DNA of 64,000 bases from Mycobacterium sp. ITM-2016-00317 (GCF_002968295.1 NZ_CP134399.1:2480001-2544000), one strand, 5' to 3'. Positions 1-8,354 are shown, numbered from the stretch's first letter. Translations and numbers: made by a program. The notes: generated by a model from the sequence alone, not told the origin.

Positions 1-1
1 G

Positions 2-595
2 GCGGCCACCGAGAACTTCCGCGACATGGCCCACTTCCCGTTCGTGCACGAGCCGTCGATGGGCGAGGTCGACCCGGTGGTGACCGATCTCGAGGTCAAG
101 CGGGACGGACGCGAGGTGTGGGCGTCCTACTACTACAAGCAGGTCCCCTCCGCGCAGTTCTCGGCGGTCGGCGACGCGTGGATGCACTACCACTCCTACG
201 CCCCGGGCATCGCCACGATCCTGTACGACTTCGGCCCGGAGACCGGCAAGCGCTACCTCGTGGACTTCCCGTCGCCGGTGAGTTACGACAAGTGCATCAT
301 CTTCTGGGGCGTGGCCACCGACCGCGACTTCCGCGGCGGCTCGGTCGACGAGATCCTGGCCACCGAGACCATGGTGTTCAACGAGGACACCCCGGTGCTC
401 GAAGGCCTGGACCCCAAGGAGGTCCCGCTGGCGGGACAGGCGTTCGAGGTCTCCGCACCGGCAGACATCTACACGCTGAACTACCGCCGTGCCACGCAGT
501 ACGCCGTGCAGACGATCCAAGAGGCCCGCGGACTCGTCGAGGCGTCCGCCACCACCACGGAACCGGCCGCGGTCAACGGCCACGACCGAGCGTGA
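2..595 (+). CDS. Rieske non-heme iron oxygenase, large subunit (C-terminal part, 5' end outside window)
   Basis: The reading frame is open from the first bases of the window, so this is the C-terminal part of a longer protein; the N-terminal Rieske [2Fe-2S] domain would lie upstream. The first visible residues contain an E-x3-D-x2-H-x4-H arrangement (E, then D, then the two His in HFPFVH), which is the mononuclear iron site of the aromatic-ring-hydroxylating or O-demethylating oxygenase family. The stop overlaps the start of the next gene (GTGA), and that gene is a matching flavin/ferredoxin reductase, so the two should form a two-component oxygenase. The vanillate demethylase/phthalate dioxygenase type is the closest fit. 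The substrate cannot be told from this fragment. Confidence 0.85.
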   Translation, partial: AATENFRDMAHFPFVHEPSMGEVDPVVTDLEVKRDGREVWASYYYKQVPSAQFSAVGDAWMHYHSYAPGIATILYDFGPETGKRYLVDFPSPVSYDKCIIFWGVATDRDFRGGSVDEILATETMVFNEDTPVLEGLDPKEVPLAGQAFEVSAPADIYTLNYRRATQYAVQTIQEARGLVEASATTTEPAAVNGHDRA

Positions 596-1539
596 GGCTG
601 CGCGTCACCCAGTTGCGTTGGGAGGCCGAGCAGGTCGTCAGCGTGGTGCTGCGCAGCACCACCGGCGACCCGCTGCCTCCATGGGAACCCGGCGCGCATG
701 TGCCGGTGACCCTGCCGTCGGGGCTGGTGCGCCAGTACTCGCTGTGCGGGGACGCCGAGGACCCGGCCGGCTACACCATCGCGGTTTTCCTGGTCGGTGA
801 CGGACGCGGCGGGTCCCGGGAGATCCACGAGCGGCTGCGCGTCGGGGAGGTCCTTGAGGTCGGAGAGCCACGCAACAACTTCGCGCTGACCGACGCGCCG
901 CGCTACCTGTTCCTGGCCGGCGGCATCGGCATCACCCCGGTGCTGGCGATGATCGAATCGCTGCAGCGGCGCGCGGAACCGCCGCCGTGGCGACTGATCT
1001 ACGGCGGCCGCAGCCGGACGGCGATGGCCTTCCTCGACCGGCTCGGCGTGCTCGACAGCGTCGAGATCGTGGCGCAGGACGAGGCCGGTCTGCCCGACCT
1101 CACCGGCGCACTGGCCGACAGCGCGCCCGGGACCGCCGTGTACTGCTGCGGGCCGCCGGCGATGCTCGCCGCCGTGCAGGCCGCCTGTGAACTCCGTCCC
1201 GAGGTGGCGCTGCACACCGAGCGGTTCGCCGCGGCAGGCGGTGAGGTCGCGCGCCCGGCCGACGGCGACGGTGCCTTCGACGTCGAGTTGGCCCGCAGCG
1301 GGGTCACCGTCACGGTGACCGACGACACGACCGTGCTCGACGCCGTCCTGAAAGTCGCGCCGGACACCCCGTTCTCGTGCGCCGCGGGATTCTGCGGCAC
1401 CTGCGAGACCAAGGTGCTCGCCGGTGACGTCGATCACCGGGACGAATTGCTCAGCGACAAGGAACGCCAGGCAAACGCGACGATGATGATCTGCGTGTCC
1501 CGGTCACGCGACGGAGGCACGCTCAGGCTCGACCTATGA
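592..1539 (+). CDS. Oxygenase reductase component: flavin/NAD(P)H oxidoreductase with C-terminal [2Fe-2S] ferredoxin (VanB-like)
   Basis: This 315-residue protein has the order FMN/FAD-binding barrel, NAD(P)H-binding domain (GGIGITPVLAM about residue 105; CCGPPAML about residue 183) and C-terminal plant-type ferredoxin. That order is typical of phthalate dioxygenase and vanillate demethylase reductases. The cluster cysteines are Cys263, Cys268, Cys271 and Cys301 (C-x4-C-x2-C...C). It would pass electrons from NAD(P)H to the oxygenase encoded just upstream. GTG at 592 overlaps that gene's TGA and gives a protein of normal family length; the reading frame extends further upstream only as antiphase sequence inside the oxygenase gene. 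The two genes are translationally coupled. Confidence 0.88.
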   Translation: MRLRVTQLRWEAEQVVSVVLRSTTGDPLPPWEPGAHVPVTLPSGLVRQYSLCGDAEDPAGYTIAVFLVGDGRGGSREIHERLRVGEVLEVGEPRNNFALTDAPRYLFLAGGIGITPVLAMIESLQRRAEPPPWRLIYGGRSRTAMAFLDRLGVLDSVEIVAQDEAGLPDLTGALADSAPGTAVYCCGPPAMLAAVQAACELRPEVALHTERFAAAGGEVARPADGDGAFDVELARSGVTVTVTDDTTVLDAVLKVAPDTPFSCAAGFCGTCETKVLAGDVDHRDELLSDKERQANATMMICVSRSRDGGTLRLDL

Positions 1540-1556
1540 GGGCACGATCGGCGGCT

Positions 1557-1562
1557 TAGACT
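1557..1562 (+). promoter_or_regulatory. Probable -10 element (TAGACT) of a leaderless pucR-type transcript
   Basis: TAGACT ends 8 bases before the ATG at 1571, so transcription would be expected to begin at or very near that ATG. Leaderless transcripts with TANNNT -10 hexamers are common in mycobacteria. No Shine-Dalgarno sequence is visible before 1571, which supports this reading. It is inferred from sequence only. Confidence 0.42.
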
Positions 1563-1570
1563 GCGCAGCC

Positions 1571-2806
1571 ATGACAGTCCAGTCAGCGGATCCGGCGGCA
1601 GCACCCCACGACGGGACTGTCAGCCTGCGCCAACTGCTGGCGGAACCGGATTTGCACGTCGACACGCTTACGCCGGCCTGCGACCTGGACCGGCCGATCC
1701 GCTACGTCTACCCGACCGAGCTCGCCGATCCGTCGCCGTACCTGGCCGGGGAGGAGCTGATCCTCAGCGTCGGCGTGCCGGTGGCCGGTCAGCCCGCCGA
1801 GGCGATCCAGCACTACGTGGGGACGCTGACCGACCGCGGCGTCGCGGCCCTGCTGATCGGGCTGGGCGACGTCCTCGACGAGATACCGGCCGTGTTGGTG
1901 GACGCCTGCAGCGAGCGCGACCTGCCGCTGCTGATCCAGCACGCCGCCGTCCCGTTCCGTCGGATCATCGACTGGGCCGAGTCGCGGAGGGCCCGCGACC
2001 GGGAGACCGACGTCCGCGAGCGTGAACTCGGCGCCCTGCTGCGCTGGTTCGTCGCGGGCACTCTCGGCGTCGGCCCGGTCGAGTCGGAGTTGGCCCGGTA
2101 CGGGCTGTCCGGCGCGCCGGTGGTGGTGTGCGCCTTCACCACCGACGTGCACGCCCGGGTCCACGAACTGGTCGACCGGCACTCCGGCGCCGTGGCCTCA
2201 CTCGACGACAACATCGTCGCGCTGTGCCCGCAGACCGCGGAGTTCAGCGCGGATCTCGCGGCCTCGCCGCTGGCGTGCGGGGTGGCCCTGGCCGCCGACG
2301 CCCAGTCGATGGCCTACGCGATTCCGGAAGCGCTCGAGGCGCTGCACGAGGCCAGCAGGTGGCGGCGCACCGTGCACATCGACGAGATCGCCACGCTGCA
2401 GGGTCTGCTGGCCGCCGTCCCGAAGGTGCGTCTGGTGCCGTTCGTGCACCGCCTGCTGGTGCCTCTGGTCGACCATGACAAGGACAACAGTTCGTACCTG
2501 GTGGCGTCACTGAAGGCGTTCCTGGCTCCTGGCAACGACATCTCCACAGCGGCCGGTCAGCTGTACGTGCATGTGAACACGCTGCGCAACCGGTTGGCGA
2601 AGATCGCGGAACTCACCGGGGCCAGCCCGCTGGACGAGTCCGACCGCATCAACTTCCGGATCGCGCTGTGGGCGGCGCGCAGCATGGGCATGACGGAAAC
2701 CGCGGCGCCGGACACCGAGGCTGGCACCGTCTCGGCAAAATCCCAGTCGCCCAACACTTTCGCGGGACAAGCACGCGGTCGTCGGCTGCCGCCGCCCGGC
2801 AGCTGA
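1571..2806 (+). CDS. PucR-family transcriptional regulator
   Basis: This 411-residue protein has an N-terminal purine-catabolism PucR domain (about residues 18-130: TELADPSPYLAGEELIL, VAALLIGLG) and a C-terminal helix-turn-helix of the PucR/CdaR type (about residues 320-385: DISTAAGQLYVHVNTLRNRL). PucR-family proteins control nitrogen-compound catabolism such as purines, GABA, proline and amides. It lies directly upstream of fmdB-like and formamidase genes in the same orientation, so control of formamide/amide use is the natural inference. The last 30 or so residues are Pro/Arg-rich and look disordered. The ATG at 1571 is preceded by a -10-like element and no clear ribosome-binding site. Confidence 0.85.
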   Translation: MTVQSADPAAAPHDGTVSLRQLLAEPDLHVDTLTPACDLDRPIRYVYPTELADPSPYLAGEELILSVGVPVAGQPAEAIQHYVGTLTDRGVAALLIGLGDVLDEIPAVLVDACSERDLPLLIQHAAVPFRRIIDWAESRRARDRETDVRERELGALLRWFVAGTLGVGPVESELARYGLSGAPVVVCAFTTDVHARVHELVDRHSGAVASLDDNIVALCPQTAEFSADLAASPLACGVALAADAQSMAYAIPEALEALHEASRWRRTVHIDEIATLQGLLAAVPKVRLVPFVHRLLVPLVDHDKDNSSYLVASLKAFLAPGNDISTAAGQLYVHVNTLRNRLAKIAELTGASPLDESDRINFRIALWAARSMGMTETAAPDTEAGTVSAKSQSPNTFAGQARGRRLPPPGS

Positions 2807-2935
2807 CCGGCGTCCCGCGCTGTAGCCGGCCACACCCGGACCGTGGCGGATTGTCGGCTTCTCCAACTGCCGCGCGGGCAGCCGCCCGACTCGGTAGTGT
2901 GAGCGTCGCCGGTCGGAGCACAGTGAGGAAATGCC

Positions 2936-3220
2936 TTGGTCTTCTATGTCTTTCGCTGCGAAGCCGGGTGTGGCACCACGCGGCAGAGGCACCCGATGCA
3001 GACCCGTCCGGACGTGGTCGACTGTCCTGACTGCGGCGGTCCGGCCCGCCGGATGATCGCCGCGCCTCATCTGGGCCGTTCCGGCGGCACCGCGATGGCG
3101 CTGCAGGACGCCACCCGGAGCACTGCCGATAACCCCGCGGTCGTCTCGGCCCCGCCCCGCGGCGGCGCCGGCCGCAAGGTCACGACCAACCCGCTGCACC
3201 GCAACCTCCCGCGCCCCTAG
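2936..3220 (+). CDS. fmdB: FmdB-family zinc-ribbon protein
   Basis: This 94-residue protein starts MVFYVFRCEAGCG and has a second CPDCGG pair, which is the CxxC-type zinc ribbon of the FmdB family; members usually begin MPxYEYxC. An in-frame TGA at 2924 closes the frame upstream, and GAGGAA at 2925-2930 sits five bases before TTG 2936, so TTG is the start. The C-terminal half is Gly/Ala/Pro-rich and unlikely to be folded. FmdB proteins accompany formamidase genes and have been proposed as regulatory or metal-handling partners, but the biochemical role is not established. The stop is only 11 bases from the formamidase start, so the two are almost certainly co-transcribed. Confidence 0.82.
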   Translation: MVFYVFRCEAGCGTTRQRHPMQTRPDVVDCPDCGGPARRMIAAPHLGRSGGTAMALQDATRSTADNPAVVSAPPRGGAGRKVTTNPLHRNLPRP

Positions 3221-3231
3221 AAGGAGATCCC

Positions 3232-4488
3232 ATGCCTGACGTCGTCTTCCCGCTCGACTCCACCAAGAAGTTCACCGATCAGGAGAAGCTCGGCCACAAC
3301 CGCTGGCATCCCGACATCCCGGCCGCGGTGACGGTCAAGAAGGGCGACTCGTTCCGGGTGCACTGCCGCGAGTGGTTCGACGGCGCGATCCACAACGACG
3401 ATTCGGCCGACGACATCCTCAACGCCCCGCTGACCACCGTGCACGTGTTGTCGGGCCCGATCGCCGTCGAGGGCGCCAAGCCCGGCGACCTGCTGATCGT
3501 CGACATCCTCGACGTCGGCCCGATCCCGCAGGAGGACTCGGGCCCGCTGGCCGGCCAGGGCTGGGGCTACACCGGCATCTTCCCGACAGAGAACGGCGGC
3601 GGTTTCCTCACCGAGCAGTTCCCCGATGCCTACAAGGCGATCTGGGACTTCTCCGGGCAGAAGGCCACCTCACGCCACATTCCGGGAGTGGCGTTCACCG
3701 GGATCGTGCACCCCGGCCTGATGGGTACCGCGCCGTCTCGCGACCTGCTCTCGACGTGGAACACCCGCGAGGCCGCACTGATCGCCACCGACCCCGACCG
3801 GGTGCCGCCGCTGGCGCTGCCGCCCGAGCCGCAGGACGCGATCCTGGGTGGCCTCACCGGTGACGCGTTCACCAGGGCCGCCGCCGAGGCCGCCCGCACC
3901 GCGCCGCCGCGGGAGAACGGCGGCAACCAGGACATCAAGAACCTGACCAAGGGCAGCCGGATCTTCTACCCGGTGTTCGTGGACGGCGCCAACCTGTCGG
4001 TCGGTGACCTGCACTTCTCCCAGGGCGACGGGGAGATCACCTTCTGCGGCGCCATCGAGATGGGCGGCTTCATCGACCTGCGGGTCGACGTGATCCCCGG
4101 CGGCATGGAGACCTACGGGGTCAGCGAGAACGCGATCTTCATGCCAGGCAACACCGACCCGCAGTACTCGGAATGGCTGGCGTTCTCCGGCACGTCGGTG
4201 ACTCTGGACGGCGAACAGCGTTACCTCGACTCGCATCTGTCCTACCAGCGGGCCTGCCTGCACGCGATCGACTACCTGACGAAGTTCGGCTACAGCCCCG
4301 AACAGGCCTACCTGCTCCTGGGCGCCGCGCCGATCGAGGGCCGGCTCTCGGGCGTCGTCGACATCCCGAATGCCTGTGCGACCGTGTACATCCCGACTGC
4401 CATCTTCGATTTCCCGATCGCGCCGTCGGCGGCCGGGCCGGTGAAGATCGACCAGGGGATCGGGGCGCCGCGCGCGTCGTTCCGCTGA
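3232..4488 (+). CDS. fmdA: Formamidase / acetamidase (FmdA)
   Basis: This 418-residue protein matches the FmdA/AmdA formamidase-acetamidase family along its whole length: a conserved N-terminus with KFTDQEKLGHNRWHPDIP, the segment VHCREWFDGAI, and the C-terminal block FGYSPEQAYLLLGAAPIEGR. It hydrolyses formamide or short aliphatic amides to ammonia and the acid. A strong AAGGAG site (about 3220-3225) precedes the ATG at 3232. It follows fmdB by 11 bases and a PucR regulator further upstream, so this is a nitrogen-scavenging module. The urea/amide ABC transporter operon at 30.3-35.1 kb could serve related substrates but is not linked to it. Which amide is preferred cannot be told from sequence. 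Confidence 0.93.
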   Translation: MPDVVFPLDSTKKFTDQEKLGHNRWHPDIPAAVTVKKGDSFRVHCREWFDGAIHNDDSADDILNAPLTTVHVLSGPIAVEGAKPGDLLIVDILDVGPIPQEDSGPLAGQGWGYTGIFPTENGGGFLTEQFPDAYKAIWDFSGQKATSRHIPGVAFTGIVHPGLMGTAPSRDLLSTWNTREAALIATDPDRVPPLALPPEPQDAILGGLTGDAFTRAAAEAARTAPPRENGGNQDIKNLTKGSRIFYPVFVDGANLSVGDLHFSQGDGEITFCGAIEMGGFIDLRVDVIPGGMETYGVSENAIFMPGNTDPQYSEWLAFSGTSVTLDGEQRYLDSHLSYQRACLHAIDYLTKFGYSPEQAYLLLGAAPIEGRLSGVVDIPNACATVYIPTAIFDFPIAPSAAGPVKIDQGIGAPRASFR

Positions 4489-4492
4489 GAGT

Positions 4493-5338
4493 TCACCGAG
4501 CGGCGGTGACGGCCAGGAAGGTCGCGATCGCCGCAGCGGTCTTCTCGGGCTGGTCGAGCATGGGCAGCACGTAGGCGTCGTCGACGGTCTCCAGGCGTCC
4601 CTGGGGAAGTAGTTCGGCGAGCCTGCGCCCGTGCTCGGCCGGCATCACCGGGTTGTCGGTCCACAGCACCAGTGCCGGGCGGTCGAATTCGCGCAGCCGA
4701 TGGGTGGCGCGGACGAGATCGTCGCCGTCGAACCGGGTGCGGCAGTATTTGACCAGGTCGCGCCGGATCCTGCGGTCGGCGAGTCCGTGCTGTACCCAGT
4801 CGTCCGCAATAGGCTGGGGGACAGGGTATTTGGCCATCATCCCGAACATGAGCCGCTGGCGGCGCAGCAGGCCGACCTTGAGTTGGCGCATCGCCAGCCA
4901 CATGGTGCCGGTGGTGCGGGCGGCCAGCCACGCCATCTTTCCGGGCAGGCCGGGGGGAAAGTTGTCGAACGCCTCCGACGGGCAGGTCACCAGCCGGCCC
5001 ACCCGCTGGTCGCGGCCCAGGTCGGTGAGGAACAGTGGACCGCCCCAGTCGGTGACCACCAGCGTGACGCCGGTCAGGTCGAGCGCGTCGAGGAAGTCGG
5101 CGACGATGCCGACCATGCCGGGCAGGGTCAGGTCGGCGTCGTCGTGCATCGGGATGCGGTGCCCGCCCATCGGCAGCACCGGCAGTAGGTAGCGGAACCC
5201 CGACGGCAGGTGCGGCAGTGCGAGGTCCCACTGCGTGTCGTTCATCAGCAGGCCGTGCAGCAGCACGACCGGTGGGCCGCCGGGTGTGCCTTCCTCGCGG
5301 TACTGCAGGGCCCCGGCGCCGATCTGGACCGTCCTCAT
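4493..5338 (-). CDS. Alpha/beta hydrolase with Asp nucleophile (haloalkane dehalogenase/epoxide hydrolase-like)
   Basis: This 281-residue single-domain alpha/beta hydrolase has an oxyanion-hole motif LLHGLL near residue 27 and the nucleophile elbow VVTDWGG, placing Asp97 where haloalkane dehalogenases and epoxide hydrolases have their nucleophile. The expected C-terminal catalytic His is absent: the matching stretch reads DDAYVLPMLDQP, with Tyr256 at the usual His position. The enzyme may use a different acid/base, have lost hydrolysis, or belong to a subfamily with altered chemistry. It is transcribed divergently from a TetR gene across a 62-base gap holding a clear palindrome, so it is the likely target of that regulator. 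Its 3' end faces fmdA with a 4-base gap. Confidence 0.8.
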   Translation of the reverse strand: MRTVQIGAGALQYREEGTPGGPPVVLLHGLLMNDTQWDLALPHLPSGFRYLLPVLPMGGHRIPMHDDADLTLPGMVGIVADFLDALDLTGVTLVVTDWGGPLFLTDLGRDQRVGRLVTCPSEAFDNFPPGLPGKMAWLAARTTGTMWLAMRQLKVGLLRRQRLMFGMMAKYPVPQPIADDWVQHGLADRRIRRDLVKYCRTRFDGDDLVRATHRLREFDRPALVLWTDNPVMPAEHGRRLAELLPQGRLETVDDAYVLPMLDQPEKTAAAIATFLAVTAAR

Positions 5339-5348
5339 CGCACCTCCA

Positions 5349-5380
5349 CTAGAATGGTCGTTCTAGAACGTATGCTCTAG
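5349..5380. promoter_or_regulatory. Palindromic TetR-type operator
   Basis: The core CGTTCTAGAACG at 5359-5370 is a perfect 12-bp palindrome. Outer half-sites CTAGA at 5349-5353 and TCTAG at 5376-5380 extend the dyad over 32 bases. It lies in the 62-base gap between the divergent hydrolase and TetR genes, where an autoregulating repressor would bind both promoters. Confidence 0.7.
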
Positions 5381-5400
5381 CCTGGCACCAGGAGGTGGCG

Positions 5401-6027
5401 ATGGCAAGGTCGACGAGGGAATCGATCCTGACCGCGGCCGCGGAGTTGATGCGGCACCGGGGTTACGCCGGGGTCGGCATGAAGGACATCGCGCACGCGT
5501 CGGGTGCGCCGATCGGGTCGCTCTACCACCACTTCCGTGGCGGCAAGGCCGAGATCGCCCGGGAGGCGCTGACCAACGCGGGACTGGCCTACGGGCTGCT
5601 GATCCCGGCGGTGATGGACGCCCACACCGACCTGGGTGACGGCATCGAGGATGCGTTCGGCCAGGCCGCCGCGGACATGGCCGACACCGGCTTCGCCAAC
5701 ATGTGCCCCGTCGCGAGCGTCGCGGCCGAGACGGCCGACACGGTCGAGGAGCTGCGCACGGCGGCCGGTGACGTGTTCATCGGCTGGATCGAGGGTGGCA
5801 CCGCGTACTTCGTGTCCAGGGGACTCGACGGGGACATGGCCGGAGAGGTCGCGCTGACGCTGATCGCGGCGCTGGAGGGCGCGTTCCTGCTCGCCCGCAC
5901 GTTGCGCGACACCGCGCCGCTGCTGGCGGCGGGCCGCGCGCTGGGTGCCCGGTACCGCGGCACCGTGCTGTCCGCACGGCAGGCCGACCCGCGTGTCCTG
6001 CCGGGTGGGGTCGGCCGCACCGGTTAA
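5401..6027 (+). CDS. TetR/AcrR-family transcriptional regulator
   Basis: This 208-residue protein has an N-terminal TetR helix-turn-helix (about residues 6-50: [19 protein letters not shown], then [15 protein letters not shown]) and a C-terminal ligand domain of the YcdC/LmrA-like kind with MCPVAS. AGGAGG at 5390-5395 is five bases from ATG 5401, so 5401 is preferred over GTG 5395, which lies in the Shine-Dalgarno itself. It is divergent from the Asp-type alpha/beta hydrolase and shares with it a perfect palindrome, suggesting autoregulation and control of the hydrolase. The inducer is unknown. The ruvC SOS box begins five bases after its stop codon. Confidence 0.85.
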   Translation: MARSTRESILTAAAELMRHRGYAGVGMKDIAHASGAPIGSLYHHFRGGKAEIAREALTNAGLAYGLLIPAVMDAHTDLGDGIEDAFGQAAADMADTGFANMCPVASVAAETADTVEELRTAAGDVFIGWIEGGTAYFVSRGLDGDMAGEVALTLIAALEGAFLLARTLRDTAPLLAAGRALGARYRGTVLSARQADPRVLPGGVGRTG

Positions 6028-6031
6028 GCTC

Positions 6032-6047
6032 TCGAACAAATGTTCTG
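6032..6047. promoter_or_regulatory. LexA-binding SOS box of ruvC
   Basis: TCGAACAAATGTTCTG matches the mycobacterial SOS box TCGAAC-N4-GTTCGA at ten of twelve defined positions, and lies 19 bases before the GTG start of ruvC. LexA control of ruvC is, to my knowledge, established in M. tuberculosis, so DNA-damage induction of the whole ruvCAB operon is expected. Confidence 0.82.
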
Positions 6048-6065
6048 TTTCGAGAAGGGGCTGGC

Positions 6066-6686
6066 GTGCGGGTGATGGGTGTCGACCCCGGCCTGACCAG
6101 GTGCGGACTGTCGGTCATCGAGAGCGGAAAAGGTCGCCAGGTCGTCGCGCTCGACGTCGACGTCGTGCGGACTCCGGCCGACCACCCGCTGGCGCACCGA
6201 CTGCTGGCCATCAGTGACACGGTCGAGCACTGGCTGGACACCCACCGGCCCGACGTGATCGCGATCGAGCGGGTGTTCTCCAACCAGAACGCCAATACCG
6301 CGATGGGCACCGCGCAGGCCGGTGGCGTGGTCGCGCTGGCCGCGGCACGCCGCGACATCGACGTGCACTTCCACACGCCCAGCGAGGTCAAGGCCGCGGT
6401 CACCGGCAACGGGCGCGCGGACAAGGCGCAGGTCACCGAGATGGTCACCAGAATTCTTGCGCTGCAACAGAAGCCGACTCCTGCCGACGCGGCGGACGCA
6501 CTCGCGCTGGCCATCTGCCATTGCTGGCGCGCACCGATGATCGCCCGGATGGCCGCCGCGGAGGAGATGGCTGCCGAGCAGCGCCGCAAGTACCAGGCCA
6601 CGCTCAAGGCCAAAGCGAAGGCGAAGGGCACGGCGAAGACGAACGGCACGGCGAAGACGGGCCCGATGTCCGGGAGTGCCCGATGA
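6066..6686 (+). CDS. ruvC: Crossover junction endodeoxyribonuclease RuvC
   Basis: RuvC resolves Holliday junctions by symmetrical cleavage together with RuvAB. The four acidic catalytic residues fall at Asp7 (VDPG), Glu68 (IERVF), Asp141 and Asp144 (ADAADALAL), closely matching E. coli positions 7, 66, 138 and 141. At 206 residues it is longer than most RuvC proteins: after about residue 175 there is an extra basic, low-complexity tail rich in Lys, Ala, Thr and Gly, partly encoded by a 15-bp direct repeat. The GTG at 6066 gives the standard N-terminus. The gene is the first of the operon, under an SOS box, and overlaps ruvA by ATGA. Confidence 0.97.
   Translation: MRVMGVDPGLTRCGLSVIESGKGRQVVALDVDVVRTPADHPLAHRLLAISDTVEHWLDTHRPDVIAIERVFSNQNANTAMGTAQAGGVVALAAARRDIDVHFHTPSEVKAAVTGNGRADKAQVTEMVTRILALQQKPTPADAADALALAICHCWRAPMIARMAAAEEMAAEQRRKYQATLKAKAKAKGTAKTNGTAKTGPMSGSAR
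6627..6659 (+). repeat. Tandem 15-bp repeat inside the 3' end of ruvC
   Basis: GGCACGGCGAAGACG occurs at 6627-6641 and again, identically, at 6645-6659 with three bases between. It encodes two copies of G-T-A-K-T in the basic C-terminal tail of RuvC. It looks like a recent slippage or duplication product. Confidence 0.85.
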
Positions 6687-7270
6687 TCGCGGCGGTCCGC
6701 GGCGAGGTCCTCGACATCGCCCTCGACCACGTGGTGATCGAGGCTGCCGGCGTCGGTTACAAGGTGATGGCCACCCCGGCCACGCTGGCCACCCTGCGCC
6801 GCGGCGCGGAGGCCCGGTTGATCACGGCGATGATCGTGCGCGAGGACTCGATGACGTTGTACGGCTTCGCCGACAGCGACGCGCGCAACCTGTTCCTGAC
6901 GCTGCTCGGGGTGTCGGGGATCGGTCCGAGCATCGCGCTGGGCGCACTGGCGATGTACGACGGACCGTCCCTGCGGCAGGCCATCGGCGACGGCGACGTC
7001 ACCGCGCTGACCCGAATTCCGAAGGTGGGCAAGAAGACCGCGGAACTGCTGGTGCTGACACTGCGCGACAAGGTGGGCGCGACGGCCTCGGGCGGCGTCA
7101 CTGCTGCAGGCGGGCACGGGATCCGCGGTCCGGTGGTCGAGGCCCTCGTCGGTCTGGGTTTCGCGCAGAAGCAGGCGGAGGAGGCCACCGACAAGGTGCT
7201 GGCCAACGACCCGGAGGCCACCACCTCGAGTGCGCTGCGCGCCGCGCTGTCGATGCTGGGGAAGAAGTGA
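6683..7270 (+). CDS. ruvA: Holliday junction branch migration protein RuvA
   Basis: This 195-residue RuvA has the three expected parts: an N-terminal OB-fold ([20 protein letters not shown]), a helix-hairpin-helix domain ([16 protein letters not shown] and [15 protein letters not shown]), and a C-terminal domain that contacts RuvB ([22 protein letters not shown] helix). It forms a tetramer that holds the four-way junction and loads RuvB. The ATG at 6683 overlaps the ruvC stop by four bases (ATGA), so the longer upstream frame is only antiphase ruvC sequence. ruvB follows after one base. Confidence 0.97.
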   Translation: MIAAVRGEVLDIALDHVVIEAAGVGYKVMATPATLATLRRGAEARLITAMIVREDSMTLYGFADSDARNLFLTLLGVSGIGPSIALGALAMYDGPSLRQAIGDGDVTALTRIPKVGKKTAELLVLTLRDKVGATASGGVTAAGGHGIRGPVVEALVGLGFAQKQAEEATDKVLANDPEATTSSALRAALSMLGKK

Positions 7271-7271
7271 C

Positions 7272-8339
7272 ATGGGCCGGTTTCCGGACGGGGCAGACGA
7301 CATGCCCGACGAGCGCGAGGTGTCGCCGGCGCTGACCGTCGGCGAGGGCGACGTCGACGCCAGCCTGCGCCCGCGCTCACTCGGTGAGTTCATCGGCCAG
7401 CCGCGGGTGCGGGAGCAGCTTCAGCTGGTCCTGGAGGGTGCCAAGAACCGCGGCGGCACACCCGACCACATACTGCTGTCCGGGCCGCCGGGTCTGGGCA
7501 AGACCTCGCTGGCGATGATCATCGCCGCCGAACTCGGGTCGTCGTTACGCCTGACGTCCGGGCCCGCGTTGGAGCGCGCCGGTGATCTCGCCGCGATGCT
7601 GTCGAACCTCGTCGAGCACGACGTGCTGTTCATCGACGAGATCCACCGCATCGCCCGGCCCGCCGAGGAGATGCTGTACCTGGCGATGGAGGACTTCCGC
7701 GTCGACGTCGTCGTCGGGAAAGGCCCTGGCGCGACGTCCATTCCACTGGAGGTCGCACCGTTCACGCTGGTGGGTGCGACCACCCGCTCGGGTGCGCTGA
7801 CCGGCCCGCTGCGGGACCGGTTCGGGTTCACCGCGCACATGGACTTCTACGAGCCCGCCGAGCTGGAACGGGTGCTGGCCCGCTCGGCAGGCATCCTGGG
7901 CATCGAGCTGGGTGCCGACGCCGGCTCCGAGATCGCCCGCCGCTCGCGGGGCACACCACGCATCGCCAACCGGCTGCTGCGCCGGGTCCGCGACTACGCC
8001 GAGGTGCGCGCCGACGGGGTCATCACCCGCGACATCGCCAAGTACGCGCTCGAGGTCTATGACGTCGACGAACTCGGGCTGGATCGGCTGGACCGCGCGG
8101 TACTGTCGGCGCTGACGCGCAGCTTCGGCGGAGGGCCGGTCGGGGTGTCCACGTTGGCCGTCGCGGTCGGCGAGGAGGCGACCACGGTCGAGGAGGTGTG
8201 CGAGCCGTTTCTGGTGCGGGCCGGGATGATCGCCCGCACCCCGCGCGGTCGGGTCGCCACCGCCCAGGCCTGGACGCATCTGGGGTTGAAGCCGCCGGCC
8301 AACGCCACCGGGCTCGGCCAGGCGGACCTGTTCGACTGA
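7272..8339 (+). CDS. ruvB: Holliday junction branch migration ATPase RuvB
   Basis: This 355-residue AAA+ motor drives branch migration of Holliday junctions with RuvA. Walker A is GPPGLGKTS at residues 71-79, Walker B is LFIDEIH near residue 120, and sensor/arginine-finger blocks ([18 protein letters not shown]) follow, with a C-terminal winged helix ([17 protein letters not shown]). ATG 7272 lies one base after the ruvA stop and gives an MGRF start like that I recall for other mycobacterial RuvB proteins; ATG 7302 is an alternative that would drop ten residues. It is the last gene of the SOS-controlled ruvCAB operon. Confidence 0.97.
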   Translation: MGRFPDGADDMPDEREVSPALTVGEGDVDASLRPRSLGEFIGQPRVREQLQLVLEGAKNRGGTPDHILLSGPPGLGKTSLAMIIAAELGSSLRLTSGPALERAGDLAAMLSNLVEHDVLFIDEIHRIARPAEEMLYLAMEDFRVDVVVGKGPGATSIPLEVAPFTLVGATTRSGALTGPLRDRFGFTAHMDFYEPAELERVLARSAGILGIELGADAGSEIARRSRGTPRIANRLLRRVRDYAEVRADGVITRDIAKYALEVYDVDELGLDRLDRAVLSALTRSFGGGPVGVSTLAVAVGEEATTVEEVCEPFLVRAGMIARTPRGRVATAQAWTHLGLKPPANATGLGQADLFD

Positions 8340-8354
8340 CAGGAGGTGTCGCCG

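Noticed and set aside
118..591. N-terminal extension of the oxygenase reductase frame
   Set aside because: The sequence before 592 is antiphase to the Rieske gene, and the 315-residue form from GTG 592 matches the family length and domain start.
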